A stretch of 8,299 nt of DNA from Hydrogenothermaceae bacterium (GCA_012961365.1 DTZN01000239.1:1-8299); one strand, 5' to 3'. Positions 1-6,475 are shown, counted from the stretch's first letter. A program made the numbers and translations. The notes: generated by a model not told the origin, from the sequence alone.

Positions 1-113
1 GTTTTGTAAATTATAGATTCTTTTTCTTTTTTATCTTTTATAAATAGAAAATCTGCAAGTAAATTTATAACCAGTATTACTAAGACTGAAAGAAAAATGT
101 ATTTAAGTTTCAT
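1..113 (-). CDS. Partial membrane-anchored protein of unknown function (N-terminus only)
   Basis: Reading the minus strand from an ATG at 113-111 gives 37 uninterrupted codons running off the left edge of the window. The peptide begins MKLKYIFLSVLVILVINLLA and continues DFLFI, then a charged KDKKEKE stretch. A short basic start, about 20 hydrophobic residues (roughly 5-25) and a lysine/glutamate-rich segment are what a single-pass membrane anchor or uncleaved signal sequence looks like. No good ribosome binding site precedes the ATG. A TATACT hexamer on the minus strand (126-121) would put a transcript start almost at the ATG, so a very short leader is possible. It is divergent from argH. I do not recognise the family. 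It could be a chance reading frame, but the hydrophobic-then-charged pattern argues for a real gene. Confidence 0.5.
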   Translation of the reverse strand, partial: MKLKYIFLSVLVILVINLLADFLFIKDKKEKESIIYK

Positions 114-168
114 CACTAGTAGTATATCATTATTTGGTTAAACTTTATAAAGTTGGAGAGTGAAAAAC

Positions 169-1542
169 ATGGCAGAAAAAAAACTTTGGGGTGGAAGATT
201 TTCAGAAAGCACTGATGCCTTTGTTGAAGAATTTACAGAAAGTGTTTCCTTTGATAAAGAACTTGCTTTATACGATATTGCAGGAAGTATAGCCCATGCA
301 AGGATGCTTGGAAATCAAGGAATAATTCCCAAAGAAGATGCAGAAAAAATAATTAAAGGCTTAGAAGAAATTAGAGAGGAAATAAAACAAGGAAAATTTC
401 AGTGGAAAAAAGAACTTGAAGATGTTCATATGAATATAGAAAAAGCCCTCATTGAAAAAATAGGAGATATAGGAGGAAAACTCCACACAGGAAGAAGTAG
501 AAATGACCAGGTGATAACGGCTTTTAGACTATATTTAAAAGAAGAAACAAATAATATAATTAATCTTCTTCGACAGTTAAAAAAGGCCCTTTTAAAAAAA
601 GCAGAGGAAACTATTGATATAGTAATGCCTGCATATACCCATTTACAAAGAGCACAACCAATTAGACTTTCCCATTACTTTTTAGCATATCTAGAAATAT
701 TTAACAGAGATGAAGAAAGATTTAAAGATAATTTAAAAAGAATAGACCAAATGCCACTTGGAAGTGGTGCTTTAGCAGGGGTAGATTTCCCACTAGATAG
801 GGAGCAAACTGCTAAAGAACTTGGATTTTCAACTATTATGAGAAATTCTTTAGATGCAACATCTTCAAGAGATGCAATTATAGAGTTTTTAGCAAGTGCA
901 AGTATATGTATGGCAAATTTATCAAGAATTAGTGAGGATTTAATAATATGGAATTCGGCAGAGTTTTCTTTTGTAGAACTTCCAGATAAGTTAACAACTG
1001 GCTCATCAATTATGCCACAAAAGAAAAATCCTGATGTTTTAGAACTTATAAGAGGTAAGGTTGGAAGGGTTTATGGTAGTTTAATAGCACTTTTAACAAT
1101 TGTAAAAGGTCTTCCAATGGCTTATAACAGAGATTTACAGGAAGATAAAGAACCAGTTTTTGACGCAGTAAAAACATTAAAAGGTTCTATAATTGGAATG
1201 GCGAAAATAATAGAAGGCTTAAAACCAAGGAAAGAAATTCTGGAGAAATCGGCTGGTGGTTTTGCATTAGCAACAGATTTAGCAAATTACCTTGTAAGAA
1301 AAGGAGTTCCATTTAGAAATGCTCACCATATAGTTGGGCAAATTGTTGGATATTTAACTTCTAAAAATAGAGAACTAGAAAGTATTACATTAGAAGAACT
1401 AAAAAAATTTTCACCATTATTTGAAAAAGATGCACTACAAATTTTAAACCCTTATTTTGTAGCAGATGCTAGAAAAACTTATGGTGGAACTGCAAAAGAA
1501 AGAATTTTAGAACAGATACAATTTTGGAAACAAAATATATAG
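169..1542 (+). CDS. argH: Argininosuccinate lyase
   Basis: Cytoplasmic enzyme that splits argininosuccinate into arginine and fumarate, the last step of arginine biosynthesis; the family acts as a homotetramer. Counting from the ATG at 169 (457 residues), the fumarase/aspartase-superfamily motifs are intact: KLWGGRF near the start, TGRSRNDQ at about 107-114, the TH of AYTHLQRAQP at 157-158 (general acid/base region), and the signature loop GSSIMPQKKNPD at about 278-289 carrying the catalytic serine. Length is normal for the family. The frame also has a GTG at 160, but the GGAG at 155-158 would be only one base from it; it is 10 bases from the ATG at 169, which also gives the usual MAEKKLWGGRF start. 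It is the only arginine gene here. The promoter for bioB lies over its last codons. Confidence 0.96.
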   Translation: MAEKKLWGGRFSESTDAFVEEFTESVSFDKELALYDIAGSIAHARMLGNQGIIPKEDAEKIIKGLEEIREEIKQGKFQWKKELEDVHMNIEKALIEKIGDIGGKLHTGRSRNDQVITAFRLYLKEETNNIINLLRQLKKALLKKAEETIDIVMPAYTHLQRAQPIRLSHYFLAYLEIFNRDEERFKDNLKRIDQMPLGSGALAGVDFPLDREQTAKELGFSTIMRNSLDATSSRDAIIEFLASASICMANLSRISEDLIIWNSAEFSFVELPDKLTTGSSIMPQKKNPDVLELIRGKVGRVYGSLIALLTIVKGLPMAYNRDLQEDKEPVFDAVKTLKGSIIGMAKIIEGLKPRKEILEKSAGGFALATDLANYLVRKGVPFRNAHHIVGQIVGYLTSKNRELESITLEELKKFSPLFEKDALQILNPYFVADARKTYGGTAKERILEQIQFWKQNI

Positions 1543-1552
1543 AAAATATAAT
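1524..1552 (+). promoter_or_regulatory. Candidate sigma70-type promoter for bioB
   Basis: TTGGAA at 1524-1529 (4 of 6 to TTGACA), a 17-base spacer, and a perfect TATAAT at 1547-1552. The expected transcript start is near 1559. The -35 and most of the spacer lie inside the end of argH, whose stop is 1540-1542, so bioB can be transcribed independently of argH. Predicted from consensus matches only. Confidence 0.55.
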
Positions 1553-1559
1553 TTTCTTA

Positions 1560-1591
1560 TGGTAAACTAAGTAAAAATTTTTGGTTAACAA
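1560..1591 (+). promoter_or_regulatory. Candidate biotin operator (BirA-type box) upstream of bioB
   Basis: Two half-sites, TGGTAAACT (1560-1568) and GGTTAACAA (1583-1591), are separated by 14 bases that include a perfect AAAAATTTTT palindrome. The known BirA operator consensus is close to TTGTAAACC - about 14 to 16 bases - GGTTTACAA, with GGTTAACAA as a common right-arm variant. The right arm here fits fully; the left arm has two mismatches. The box begins at the predicted transcript start of bioB and ends on the ribosome binding site, a position where a repressor would block the promoter. It needs a BirA with a DNA-binding domain elsewhere in the genome. Confidence 0.5.
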
Positions 1592-1602
1592 AGGAGATTA
1601 GT

Positions 1603-2631
1603 ATGCAAGAATATAAAGAATTTATAAGCTCGATAGCAGATAGAGTATTATCAGGAGAAAAATTAACCAAAGAAGAAGGGTTAAAAATATTAAATACTCC
1701 TGAAGAGTTTGTTATGGATTTAGTTGAAGAAGCTTCAAAGATTAGAGAGTATTACTTTAAAAATGAGATGGAATTTTGCTCTCTTATAAATGCAAAAAAT
1801 GGTGCTTGCTCAGAAGATTGTTCCTTTTGTGCCCAATCATCAAAATATCCAACACCTATAAATGCTTATGGACTAGTTTCAAAAGAACAAATGCTTGAAG
1901 GAGCAGAAAAAGCAGTTTCAATAAATGCAAATAGATACTGTATCGTTGTTTCAGGAAAAAGGGCCACAAAAGAAGAAGTTGAAAAAATTGCAGATGCAGT
2001 TAAAGAAATAAAACAAAAATATCCAGTAAAGGTTTGTTGCTCTATAGGAACAGTTGATAAGGAAGATTTAGAGCTTTTAAAAGAAGCTGGGGTAAACAGA
2101 ATTAACCACAATTTAGAAACATCAGAAAAATTTTTCCCTAATATTGTAAGTACTCATACTTGGCAAGATAGATTAAATACAATAAAGGCCATTCAAGAAG
2201 TAGGTTTATCTACCTGCACTGGTGGTATTTTTGGAATGGGAGAAACAAATGAAGATATAGTAGATTTAGCAGATACCTATAGACAATTAGAAGTTCATTC
2301 TATACCTTTAAACTTTTTAATTCCAATTCCAGGAACCCCTTTAGAAAAAGCAAATAACTTAACACCTGCAAGATGTTTAAAAATAGTTGCATTATTTAGA
2401 ATATTTAATCCAAAAGCAGAAATAAGATTATGTGGAGGAAGAGAGCAAAACTTAAGAAATTACCACGATATTGCTATGGAAGTTGCCAACTGCTTAATGG
2501 CCGGTGGATATTTAACTAGAGCAGGTAGGGAACCAGGGAAAGATGAAGAAATGGCAAGGAAATTAGGTAGAAAATTACTAACAGAAGGTGAAGACTTTAC
2601 TATATGGAAAGAAGAAGGGGTGGCAACATAG
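1603..2631 (+). CDS. bioB: Biotin synthase (radical SAM)
   Basis: Inserts sulfur into dethiobiotin to make biotin, the last step of the pathway, using a [4Fe-4S]/S-adenosylmethionine centre and sacrificing sulfur from a [2Fe-2S] cluster. The radical SAM motif is at C69-x3-C73-x2-C76 (NGACSEDCSFCAQSS). The expected [2Fe-2S] ligands are also visible: C113 (RYCIVVSG), C145 or C146 (KVCCSIGT), C205 (STCTGGIFG) and the arginine R275 in EIRLCGGRE. HNLETS at 169-174 is the family substrate-site segment. At 342 residues the length is typical. AAGGAG at 1591-1596 is six bases before the ATG. No other bio genes are nearby. Its end overlaps the next reading frame by 28 bases. Both this enzyme and HemW depend on the Fe-S clusters that the operon further right should help build. 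Confidence 0.97.
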   Translation: MQEYKEFISSIADRVLSGEKLTKEEGLKILNTPEEFVMDLVEEASKIREYYFKNEMEFCSLINAKNGACSEDCSFCAQSSKYPTPINAYGLVSKEQMLEGAEKAVSINANRYCIVVSGKRATKEEVEKIADAVKEIKQKYPVKVCCSIGTVDKEDLELLKEAGVNRINHNLETSEKFFPNIVSTHTWQDRLNTIKAIQEVGLSTCTGGIFGMGETNEDIVDLADTYRQLEVHSIPLNFLIPIPGTPLEKANNLTPARCLKIVALFRIFNPKAEIRLCGGREQNLRNYHDIAMEVANCLMAGGYLTRAGREPGKDEEMARKLGRKLLTEGEDFTIWKEEGVAT

Positions 2632-3737
2632 AAAATAAACCTATTAAGGGGATATATATACATATCCCCTTTTGCTCTTTAAAATGTCCTTACTGCGATT
2701 TTTTATCAATAACAAATACAGACCAAAATCTACACAAAAAATACATAAATTTTCTAATAAAAGAATTAAGGTTATATAAAAATAAATTTCAATTTAATAT
2801 AGAAACAATATATTTTGGAGGAGGAACTCCAAGCTTAATTTCCAGTAATTTAATAGAAAAAGTTATCAGATTTATCAAAGAAAATTTCACATGTATCCAA
2901 AACTTAGAAATAACCTTGGAAGCAAATCCTAATACTCTTTCTTTAGAAGAAATAAAAATCTTAAAAGAAGCTGGTGTAAACAGAATTAGCATAGGAAATC
3001 AAAGTTTCAATAGAAAAACATTACAAAAACTAGGTAGAGACCATAATCAAAAGCAAACTGTTAAACTAATAGACAATTGTATAAAAGCTGAAATAACCAA
3101 TATAAATCTAGACTTAATTTATGGAGTTGAGGACCAAAACTTAAAAGATTTAAAAAAAGATTTAAATAGGTATACAAATTTACCTATAACCCATATTTCA
3201 GCATATATGCTTACTGCTTATAATGATACTCCCCTTGGTAGTATGGTTTTAGATGGAAAATATAAACTTCCAGGTGAAGAAGAAACTATAGAAATGTTTT
3301 ATCTTATAAATGAAACACTAGAAAAAAAAGGTTTTTATAGGTATGAACTTTCAAACTGGGCAAAAAAAGGATATGAATGTAAACATAATATTTTTTACTG
3401 GGTTGATGAATATTATTTAGGAGTTGGTGTTTCTGCTTCGTCATACATAAAAGATTTTAGGTTTACAAACACAAAAAATTTAAGTGCTTACTTTGAAAAA
3501 TTATCTAACAATGAACTTCCAGTAGAATATAAAGAAAAATTAACAAAAAAAGACAAAAATTTCGAAAAAGTCATGCTAGGTCTTAGGACAATTTGGGGAG
3601 TGGAATTAGATTTAGTAAATTTATCAAAAGCAAAGATACTTGTTGATAATGGATTTGGTTATATAAAAGATAATAGACTAATTTTAAATATAAAAGGATT
3701 ATCTGTCATAAATGAAATTGTTTTACAATTAACATAA
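2604..3737 (+). CDS. hemW: HemW-type radical SAM protein (heme chaperone family, formerly oxygen-independent coproporphyrinogen oxidase-like)
   Basis: Radical SAM protein of the HemN/HemW family. The cluster motif is C24-x3-C28-x2-C31 in IPFCSLKCPYCDF. The residue pair after the third Cys is Asp-Phe; there is no fourth Cys as in true HemN, so HemW (which binds heme and delivers it to membrane hemoproteins) is the better call. Other family blocks: FGGGTPS (71-77), LEANPNT (105-111), LGRDHN (143-148) and DLIYGVEDQ. The usual G-(I/V)-Q-S block reads GNQS at 131-134, a mild departure. Length 377 is normal. The ATG at 2604 lies inside bioB and has no ribosome binding site. A purine-rich GAAGAAGGGG (2611-2620) sits seven bases before an in-frame ATA at 2628, so the true start is uncertain. 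A terminator-like hairpin covers codons for the conserved first strand. Confidence 0.88.
   Translation: MERRRGGNIENKPIKGIYIHIPFCSLKCPYCDFLSITNTDQNLHKKYINFLIKELRLYKNKFQFNIETIYFGGGTPSLISSNLIEKVIRFIKENFTCIQNLEITLEANPNTLSLEEIKILKEAGVNRISIGNQSFNRKTLQKLGRDHNQKQTVKLIDNCIKAEITNINLDLIYGVEDQNLKDLKKDLNRYTNLPITHISAYMLTAYNDTPLGSMVLDGKYKLPGEEETIEMFYLINETLEKKGFYRYELSNWAKKGYECKHNIFYWVDEYYLGVGVSASSYIKDFRFTNTKNLSAYFEKLSNNELPVEYKEKLTKKDKNFEKVMLGLRTIWGVELDLVNLSKAKILVDNGFGYIKDNRLILNIKGLSVINEIVLQLT
2646..2680 (+). terminator. Terminator- or attenuator-like hairpin inside the start of hemW
   Basis: Arms AAGGGGATAT (2646-2655) and ATATCCCCTT (2662-2671) pair perfectly over 10 bases around a six-base loop, and are followed by TTGCTCTTT with a run TTTT at 2670-2673. 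It begins 15 bases after the bioB stop codon. In form it is an intrinsic terminator for bioB, yet it also encodes the conserved KGIYIHIPF segment of HemW, so it would act as a partial terminator or attenuator between the two genes. Predicted from the sequence only. Confidence 0.5.
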
Positions 3738-3738
3738 A

Positions 3739-3753
3739 GGGAAGGGTATTCCC
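3739..3753. terminator. Weak hairpin between convergent hemW and aldolase genes
   Basis: GGGAA (3739-3743) pairs with TTCCC (3749-3753) around a five-base loop in the 15-base gap between the two convergent stop codons. On the minus strand it is followed by TTTATGTTAATTG, which is T-rich, so it better suits the minus-strand gene. The stem is only five pairs long and the call is tentative. Confidence 0.3.
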
Positions 3754-4553
3754 TATCCCCCTAATTCTTTTAGAGCTTCATCTACAGTAGCATTTTTATG
3801 AACAATTTTAGATAAAGCTCTAGTTATACCAACAATATTATCATGCTGGAATACATTTCTACCAACAGATAATCCTGCACAACCTGCCTTTACTACTGCA
3901 TCATATATCATTTGAAGTAATTCTTTATCAGAATTAACTTTAGGTCCTCCTGCAATTACAACAGGAACAGGACAACCTTTAACAACCTTTTTAAAACTTT
4001 CAGGGTCTCCAGTATAAGGAACTTTAACTATATCTGCTCCAAGTTCTGCTCCAAGTCTTGCAATATGTGCTATAGCATCTGCATCAAATGGATTTTTAAC
4101 CTCAGGACCTCTATAGTAAAGCATTGCTATAAGTGGCATTTGCCACTCTAAACATTTTTTAGAGACTTCTCCAAAGTCTTTTAACATTTGTTTTTCATCT
4201 TCAGCACCAATATTTACATGTATAGAAACACCATCTGCACCAAGCTTTATAGCTTCTTCAACAGAGCAAACTAAAACTTTATCATTTTTTCTTAATGATA
4301 AATCTGTAGATGCAGACATGTGAACAATTAAACCAACATCCTTACCTTTTCCTCTATGTCCCTGTTCTACAACACCTTTGTGTAAAATGATTGCATTAGC
4401 TCCCCCTTCTGCAATTTTTTCAACAGTTTCTTTAATACTTACCAGTCCTTTCATAGGACCAGAGCTAACTCCATGGTCCATAGGAACAATAATTGTTTTT
4501 CCTGTATCTCTATTTATTATCCTTTCTAATCTAACTTTTTTACCTATTCCCAA
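3753..4553 (-). CDS. 2-amino-3,7-dideoxy-D-threo-hept-6-ulosonate synthase-like aldolase (archaeal-type ADH synthase)
   Basis: Class I (Schiff-base) aldolase of the DhnA/FbaB fold. In methanogens the family member MJ0400 makes ADH, the precursor of 3-dehydroquinate, in place of DAHP synthase. The protein (266 residues) is collinear with that subfamily: [26 protein letters not shown] (23-33), [16 protein letters not shown] block ([12 protein letters not shown], 64-75), [11 protein letters not shown] with the presumed Schiff-base lysine K177, and [10 protein letters not shown] (230-239). D26, Y146 and K177 match the spacing I recall for the MJ0400 catalytic residues D33, Y153 and K184, each shifted by seven. 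The start is a TTG (4553-4551) with an excellent AGGAGG (4566-4561) seven bases upstream. A class I fructose-bisphosphate aldolase role is the main alternative. aroE lies 2.7 kb away in another operon, which fits an aromatic role. Confidence 0.85.
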   Translation of the reverse strand: MGIGKKVRLERIINRDTGKTIIVPMDHGVSSGPMKGLVSIKETVEKIAEGGANAIILHKGVVEQGHRGKGKDVGLIVHMSASTDLSLRKNDKVLVCSVEEAIKLGADGVSIHVNIGAEDEKQMLKDFGEVSKKCLEWQMPLIAMLYYRGPEVKNPFDADAIAHIARLGAELGADIVKVPYTGDPESFKKVVKGCPVPVVIAGGPKVNSDKELLQMIYDAVVKAGCAGLSVGRNVFQHDNIVGITRALSKIVHKNATVDEALKELGG

Positions 4554-4588
4554 AATTTTTCCTCCTTATTAAATTTTATTTAGAGTTT

Positions 4589-4617
4589 ATTATAATCTAT
4601 TTTATTTATTGTGATAA
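4589..4617 (-). promoter_or_regulatory. Candidate promoter of the ADH-synthase-like gene
   Basis: On the minus strand TTATCA (4617-4612; 4 of 6 to TTGACA), a 17-base spacer and a perfect TATAAT (4594-4589). The expected start near 4582 gives a leader of about 28 bases carrying AGGAGG. It lies back-to-back with the iscU promoter candidate; the two -35 elements are six bases apart. Confidence 0.55.
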
Positions 4618-4623
4618 ATCTCA

Positions 4624-4652
4624 TTGAGTATATGTGTGTGGGATACTAAATT
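4624..4652 (+). promoter_or_regulatory. Candidate promoter of the iscU-aroE operon
   Basis: TTGAGT (4624-4629) and TAAATT (4647-4652), each 4 of 6 to consensus, with a 17-base spacer. The expected start is near 4659, a leader of about 35 bases. AAGGAGGT at 4679-4686 is a strong ribosome binding site eight bases before the iscU ATG. I see no clear IscR-type palindrome here. Confidence 0.4.
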
Positions 4653-4693
4653 AAAAGGCGAAAATAAAAGATATTTCTAAGGAGGTAATCAAA

Positions 4694-5155
4694 ATGTTTG
4701 AATATAGTGAGAAGGTTCTAGACCACTTTACGAACCCAAGAAATTTAGGAGAAATTCCAAATCCAGATGGATATGGGCAATGTGGTAATCCATCTTGTGG
4801 AGATGCAATGTTGTTTACTATAAAAGTAAACCCAGAAAATGATGTTATAGAAGATGTTAAATTTAAAACTTTTGGTTGTGGTTCTGCAATAGCTGTTTCT
4901 TCTATGTTAACTGAGATGGTAAAAGGAAAACCTATTGATTATGCATTGAACTTAACCTATAAAGAAATTTTTGAAGAGCTTGGAGGACTTCCTCCACAAA
5001 AAATCCACTGCACAAATTTAGGACTTGAAACTTTACATGTAGCTATTAAAGATTACCTTTTAAAACAAGGTAGAGTTGAAGAAGCTGCTAAAATTCCAGA
5101 TTGCATAGAAGAAGAACATGAAGAGGAAAGTGTAGACTTAGAACATATTGGATAG
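4694..5155 (+). CDS. iscU: Iron-sulfur cluster scaffold IscU (NifU N-terminal domain type)
   Basis: Cytoplasmic scaffold on which [2Fe-2S]/[4Fe-4S] clusters are assembled from cysteine-derived sulfur and iron before transfer to target proteins. The three ligand cysteines are present: C35 with D37 (GNPSCGD), C62 (FGCGSAIA) and C106 after H105 (KIHCTNLG). The LPPQKIHC segment (99-106) is closer to NifU N-terminal domains and Aquifex-type IscU than to E. coli IscU. The fold ends near residue 128; residues 129-153 are an extra acidic tail with one more cysteine (C136). The TAG stop is followed in the same frame by four sense codons and then the ATG of the next gene, so IscU and the BFD protein are divided by a single amber codon. 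First gene of the operon; no cysteine desulfurase is seen beside it. Confidence 0.96.
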   Translation: MFEYSEKVLDHFTNPRNLGEIPNPDGYGQCGNPSCGDAMLFTIKVNPENDVIEDVKFKTFGCGSAIAVSSMLTEMVKGKPIDYALNLTYKEIFEELGGLPPQKIHCTNLGLETLHVAIKDYLLKQGRVEEAAKIPDCIEEEHEEESVDLEHIG

Positions 5156-5167
5156 AGAGGTGAGAAG

Positions 5168-5413
5168 ATGGCTAAAGACATCTTCTCTATGGATAAGGAT
5201 ACGGAAGTTTGTTTTTGTATGGGAATTACATTAGGGGAAATTTTGCAAGCTATAGAAAATGGAGCTTGCGATATAGATGCAATAGTGGATACAACAGACG
5301 CAGGGACTGCCTGTGGTCTTTGTAAATCTATAGAAGATGACCCAGATGGAGAAAGGGAAATACATATTTCAGAAATATTACAGCAAGCAAAAGAAAAGGG
5401 ATTATGTAAATAA
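5168..5413 (+). CDS. BFD-type [2Fe-2S] binding protein (equivalent of the NifU central domain)
   Basis: An 81-residue protein consisting essentially of one BFD-like domain, the module found in bacterioferritin-associated ferredoxin, the middle of NifU and some reductases. The four cluster ligands follow the family spacing: C15-x-C17, 31 residues, then C49-x2-C52 (VCFCMGITLGEI and GTACGLCKS). ITLGEILQAIENGACDIDAI is the typical helix pair between them. GAGAGGTGAG (about 5155-5164) supplies a ribosome binding site for the ATG at 5168, arguing for separate translation despite the shared frame with iscU. With IscU upstream and Nfu further down it most likely gives the redox or cluster-holding function that the same domain has in NifU. 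The precise role is inferred. Confidence 0.88.
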   Translation: MAKDIFSMDKDTEVCFCMGITLGEILQAIENGACDIDAIVDTTDAGTACGLCKSIEDDPDGEREIHISEILQQAKEKGLCK

Positions 5414-5416
5414 ACC

Positions 5417-6475
5417 ATGAAAAAAAGAAAAGTAGTGGCCCTCTACTCTGGAGGGCTTGATTCTACTCTTGCTATAAAGCTCATTCAATCCCAAGGGATA
5501 GAAGTTATAGCCCTTCATTTTTATACAGGTTTTTGTATCACAGAAACAAAGAGAAGAAGAGGAGAAAAAAAAGAAGATGGCTCTCATTTTATGAACCCTG
5601 CCTTAAAATACGCCGCCAAATATGGATTTCCTTTAGAAATCATAGACATTTCTGAAGGATATTTTGACATAATTCAAAATCCAAAGTATGGATATGGAAG
5701 CAACATAAACCCATGTATAGACTGTAGAGCTTATATGTATAAACATGCAAAAAGATATATGGAAGAAATAGGTGCAGACTTTATTATATCTGGTGAAGTT
5801 CTAAATCAAAGACCTATGAGTCAACATTTAAAGGCTATGAAAATTATAGAAAAAGAAGCAGGAGTGGAAGGTTTAGTTGTTAAACCATTATCTGCAAAAC
5901 TTCTACCTCCAACCATTCCTGAGATAAAAGGGTGGATAGATAGAGAAAAACTAGAAAATATATCTGGTAGAAGTAGGAAAAGACAAATAGAGCTTGCAAA
6001 GAGATTTGGTATAGATGAATATGAACAACCAGCAGGTGGTTGTTGCTATTTAACAGATGAAAACTTTGCAAGAAAATATAAGGAAGTTATAGCAGTAGAA
6101 AACTTTATAACTAAAGACGAATTATACTTATTAACAATAGGAAGGCACTTTAGACTTCCATCTAAAACAAAAGTAATAATTACAAGAAACGAAGGGGAAG
6201 GCAATTTTATAAAAGGAATAAGAAAAAAATACTGGTATGCAGAGCCTATTGGAAAAGGTGCTGTTGCAATAGCAAGGCCTATAGTAGGAGAAACTTTAAC
6301 AGAAGAAGACAAAAAACAAATAGCAGACCTTATAGCAAGATACAGTAAAACAGATGAAGAAGGTAAAATAGAGGTTAAAATAATACCTCCTTCACACCTT
6401 GAAAATAAGTATAAAGAAGATATAATTTTAGGACAGAAATTACAGGAAGAAATTTTGGAAAACTGGAGGGTATAA
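5417..6475 (+). CDS. PP-loop ATPase of the MnmA/ThiI-like tRNA thiolation group, with probable NFACT-R-like C-terminus
   Basis: Adenylating PP-loop protein of 352 residues, probably a tRNA thiouridine synthase. The PP-loop SGGLDS is at 11-16. C100 and C103 (INPCIDCRAY) and the C209/C210 pair (PAGGCCYLT) fall where MnmA carries its two catalytic cysteines (in NPCxxCN and near residue 200), and GADFIISGE (119-127) matches the family strand. C40 is an additional cysteine. The region after about 215 (LTIGRHFRLPSKTKVIITRNEGE) is unlike the MnmA barrel and resembles the NFACT-R-like RNA-binding domain that some ThiI-annotated proteins carry; this part is from memory and less sure. The start lies three bases after the BFD stop with no good ribosome binding site, so coupling is likely. 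tusA overlaps its stop by one base; TusA feeds sulfur to MnmA in E. coli. Substrate position (U8, U34 or other) is unknown. Confidence 0.8.
   Translation: MKKRKVVALYSGGLDSTLAIKLIQSQGIEVIALHFYTGFCITETKRRRGEKKEDGSHFMNPALKYAAKYGFPLEIIDISEGYFDIIQNPKYGYGSNINPCIDCRAYMYKHAKRYMEEIGADFIISGEVLNQRPMSQHLKAMKIIEKEAGVEGLVVKPLSAKLLPPTIPEIKGWIDREKLENISGRSRKRQIELAKRFGIDEYEQPAGGCCYLTDENFARKYKEVIAVENFITKDELYLLTIGRHFRLPSKTKVIITRNEGEGNFIKGIRKKYWYAEPIGKGAVAIARPIVGETLTEEDKKQIADLIARYSKTDEEGKIEVKIIPPSHLENKYKEDIILGQKLQEEILENWRV

Noticed and set aside
146..151. TATAAA as the argH -10 element
   Set aside because: It would place the transcript start on the ribosome binding site and has no -35 partner; TATCAT at 125-130 with TTTAAG at 102-107 is possible but too weak to list.
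160..168. GTG start for argH three codons upstream
   Set aside because: The only binding-site-like GGAG is one base away; the ATG at 169 has workable spacing and the family's usual N-terminus.
1866..2111. Minus-strand open frame inside bioB, and similar ones at 2460-2663, 2789-2992, 5402-5587, 5880-6071, 6046-6312 and 7108-7317
   Set aside because: All lie opposite strong coding genes and look like complementary-strand shadows.
4444..4458. Inverted repeat GTCCT-TTCAT-AGGAC inside the aldolase gene
   Set aside because: Five-base arms inside coding sequence with no T-run; expected by chance.
4378..4572. Plus-strand open frame opposite the ADH-synthase-like gene
   Set aside because: The minus-strand protein matches a known family over its whole length, so this frame is a shadow.
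5053..5418. 121-codon minus-strand open frame across the iscU end and BFD gene
   Set aside because: Antisense to two genes with clear families; serine/isoleucine-rich composition typical of the complement of these codons; no binding site or recognisable motif.
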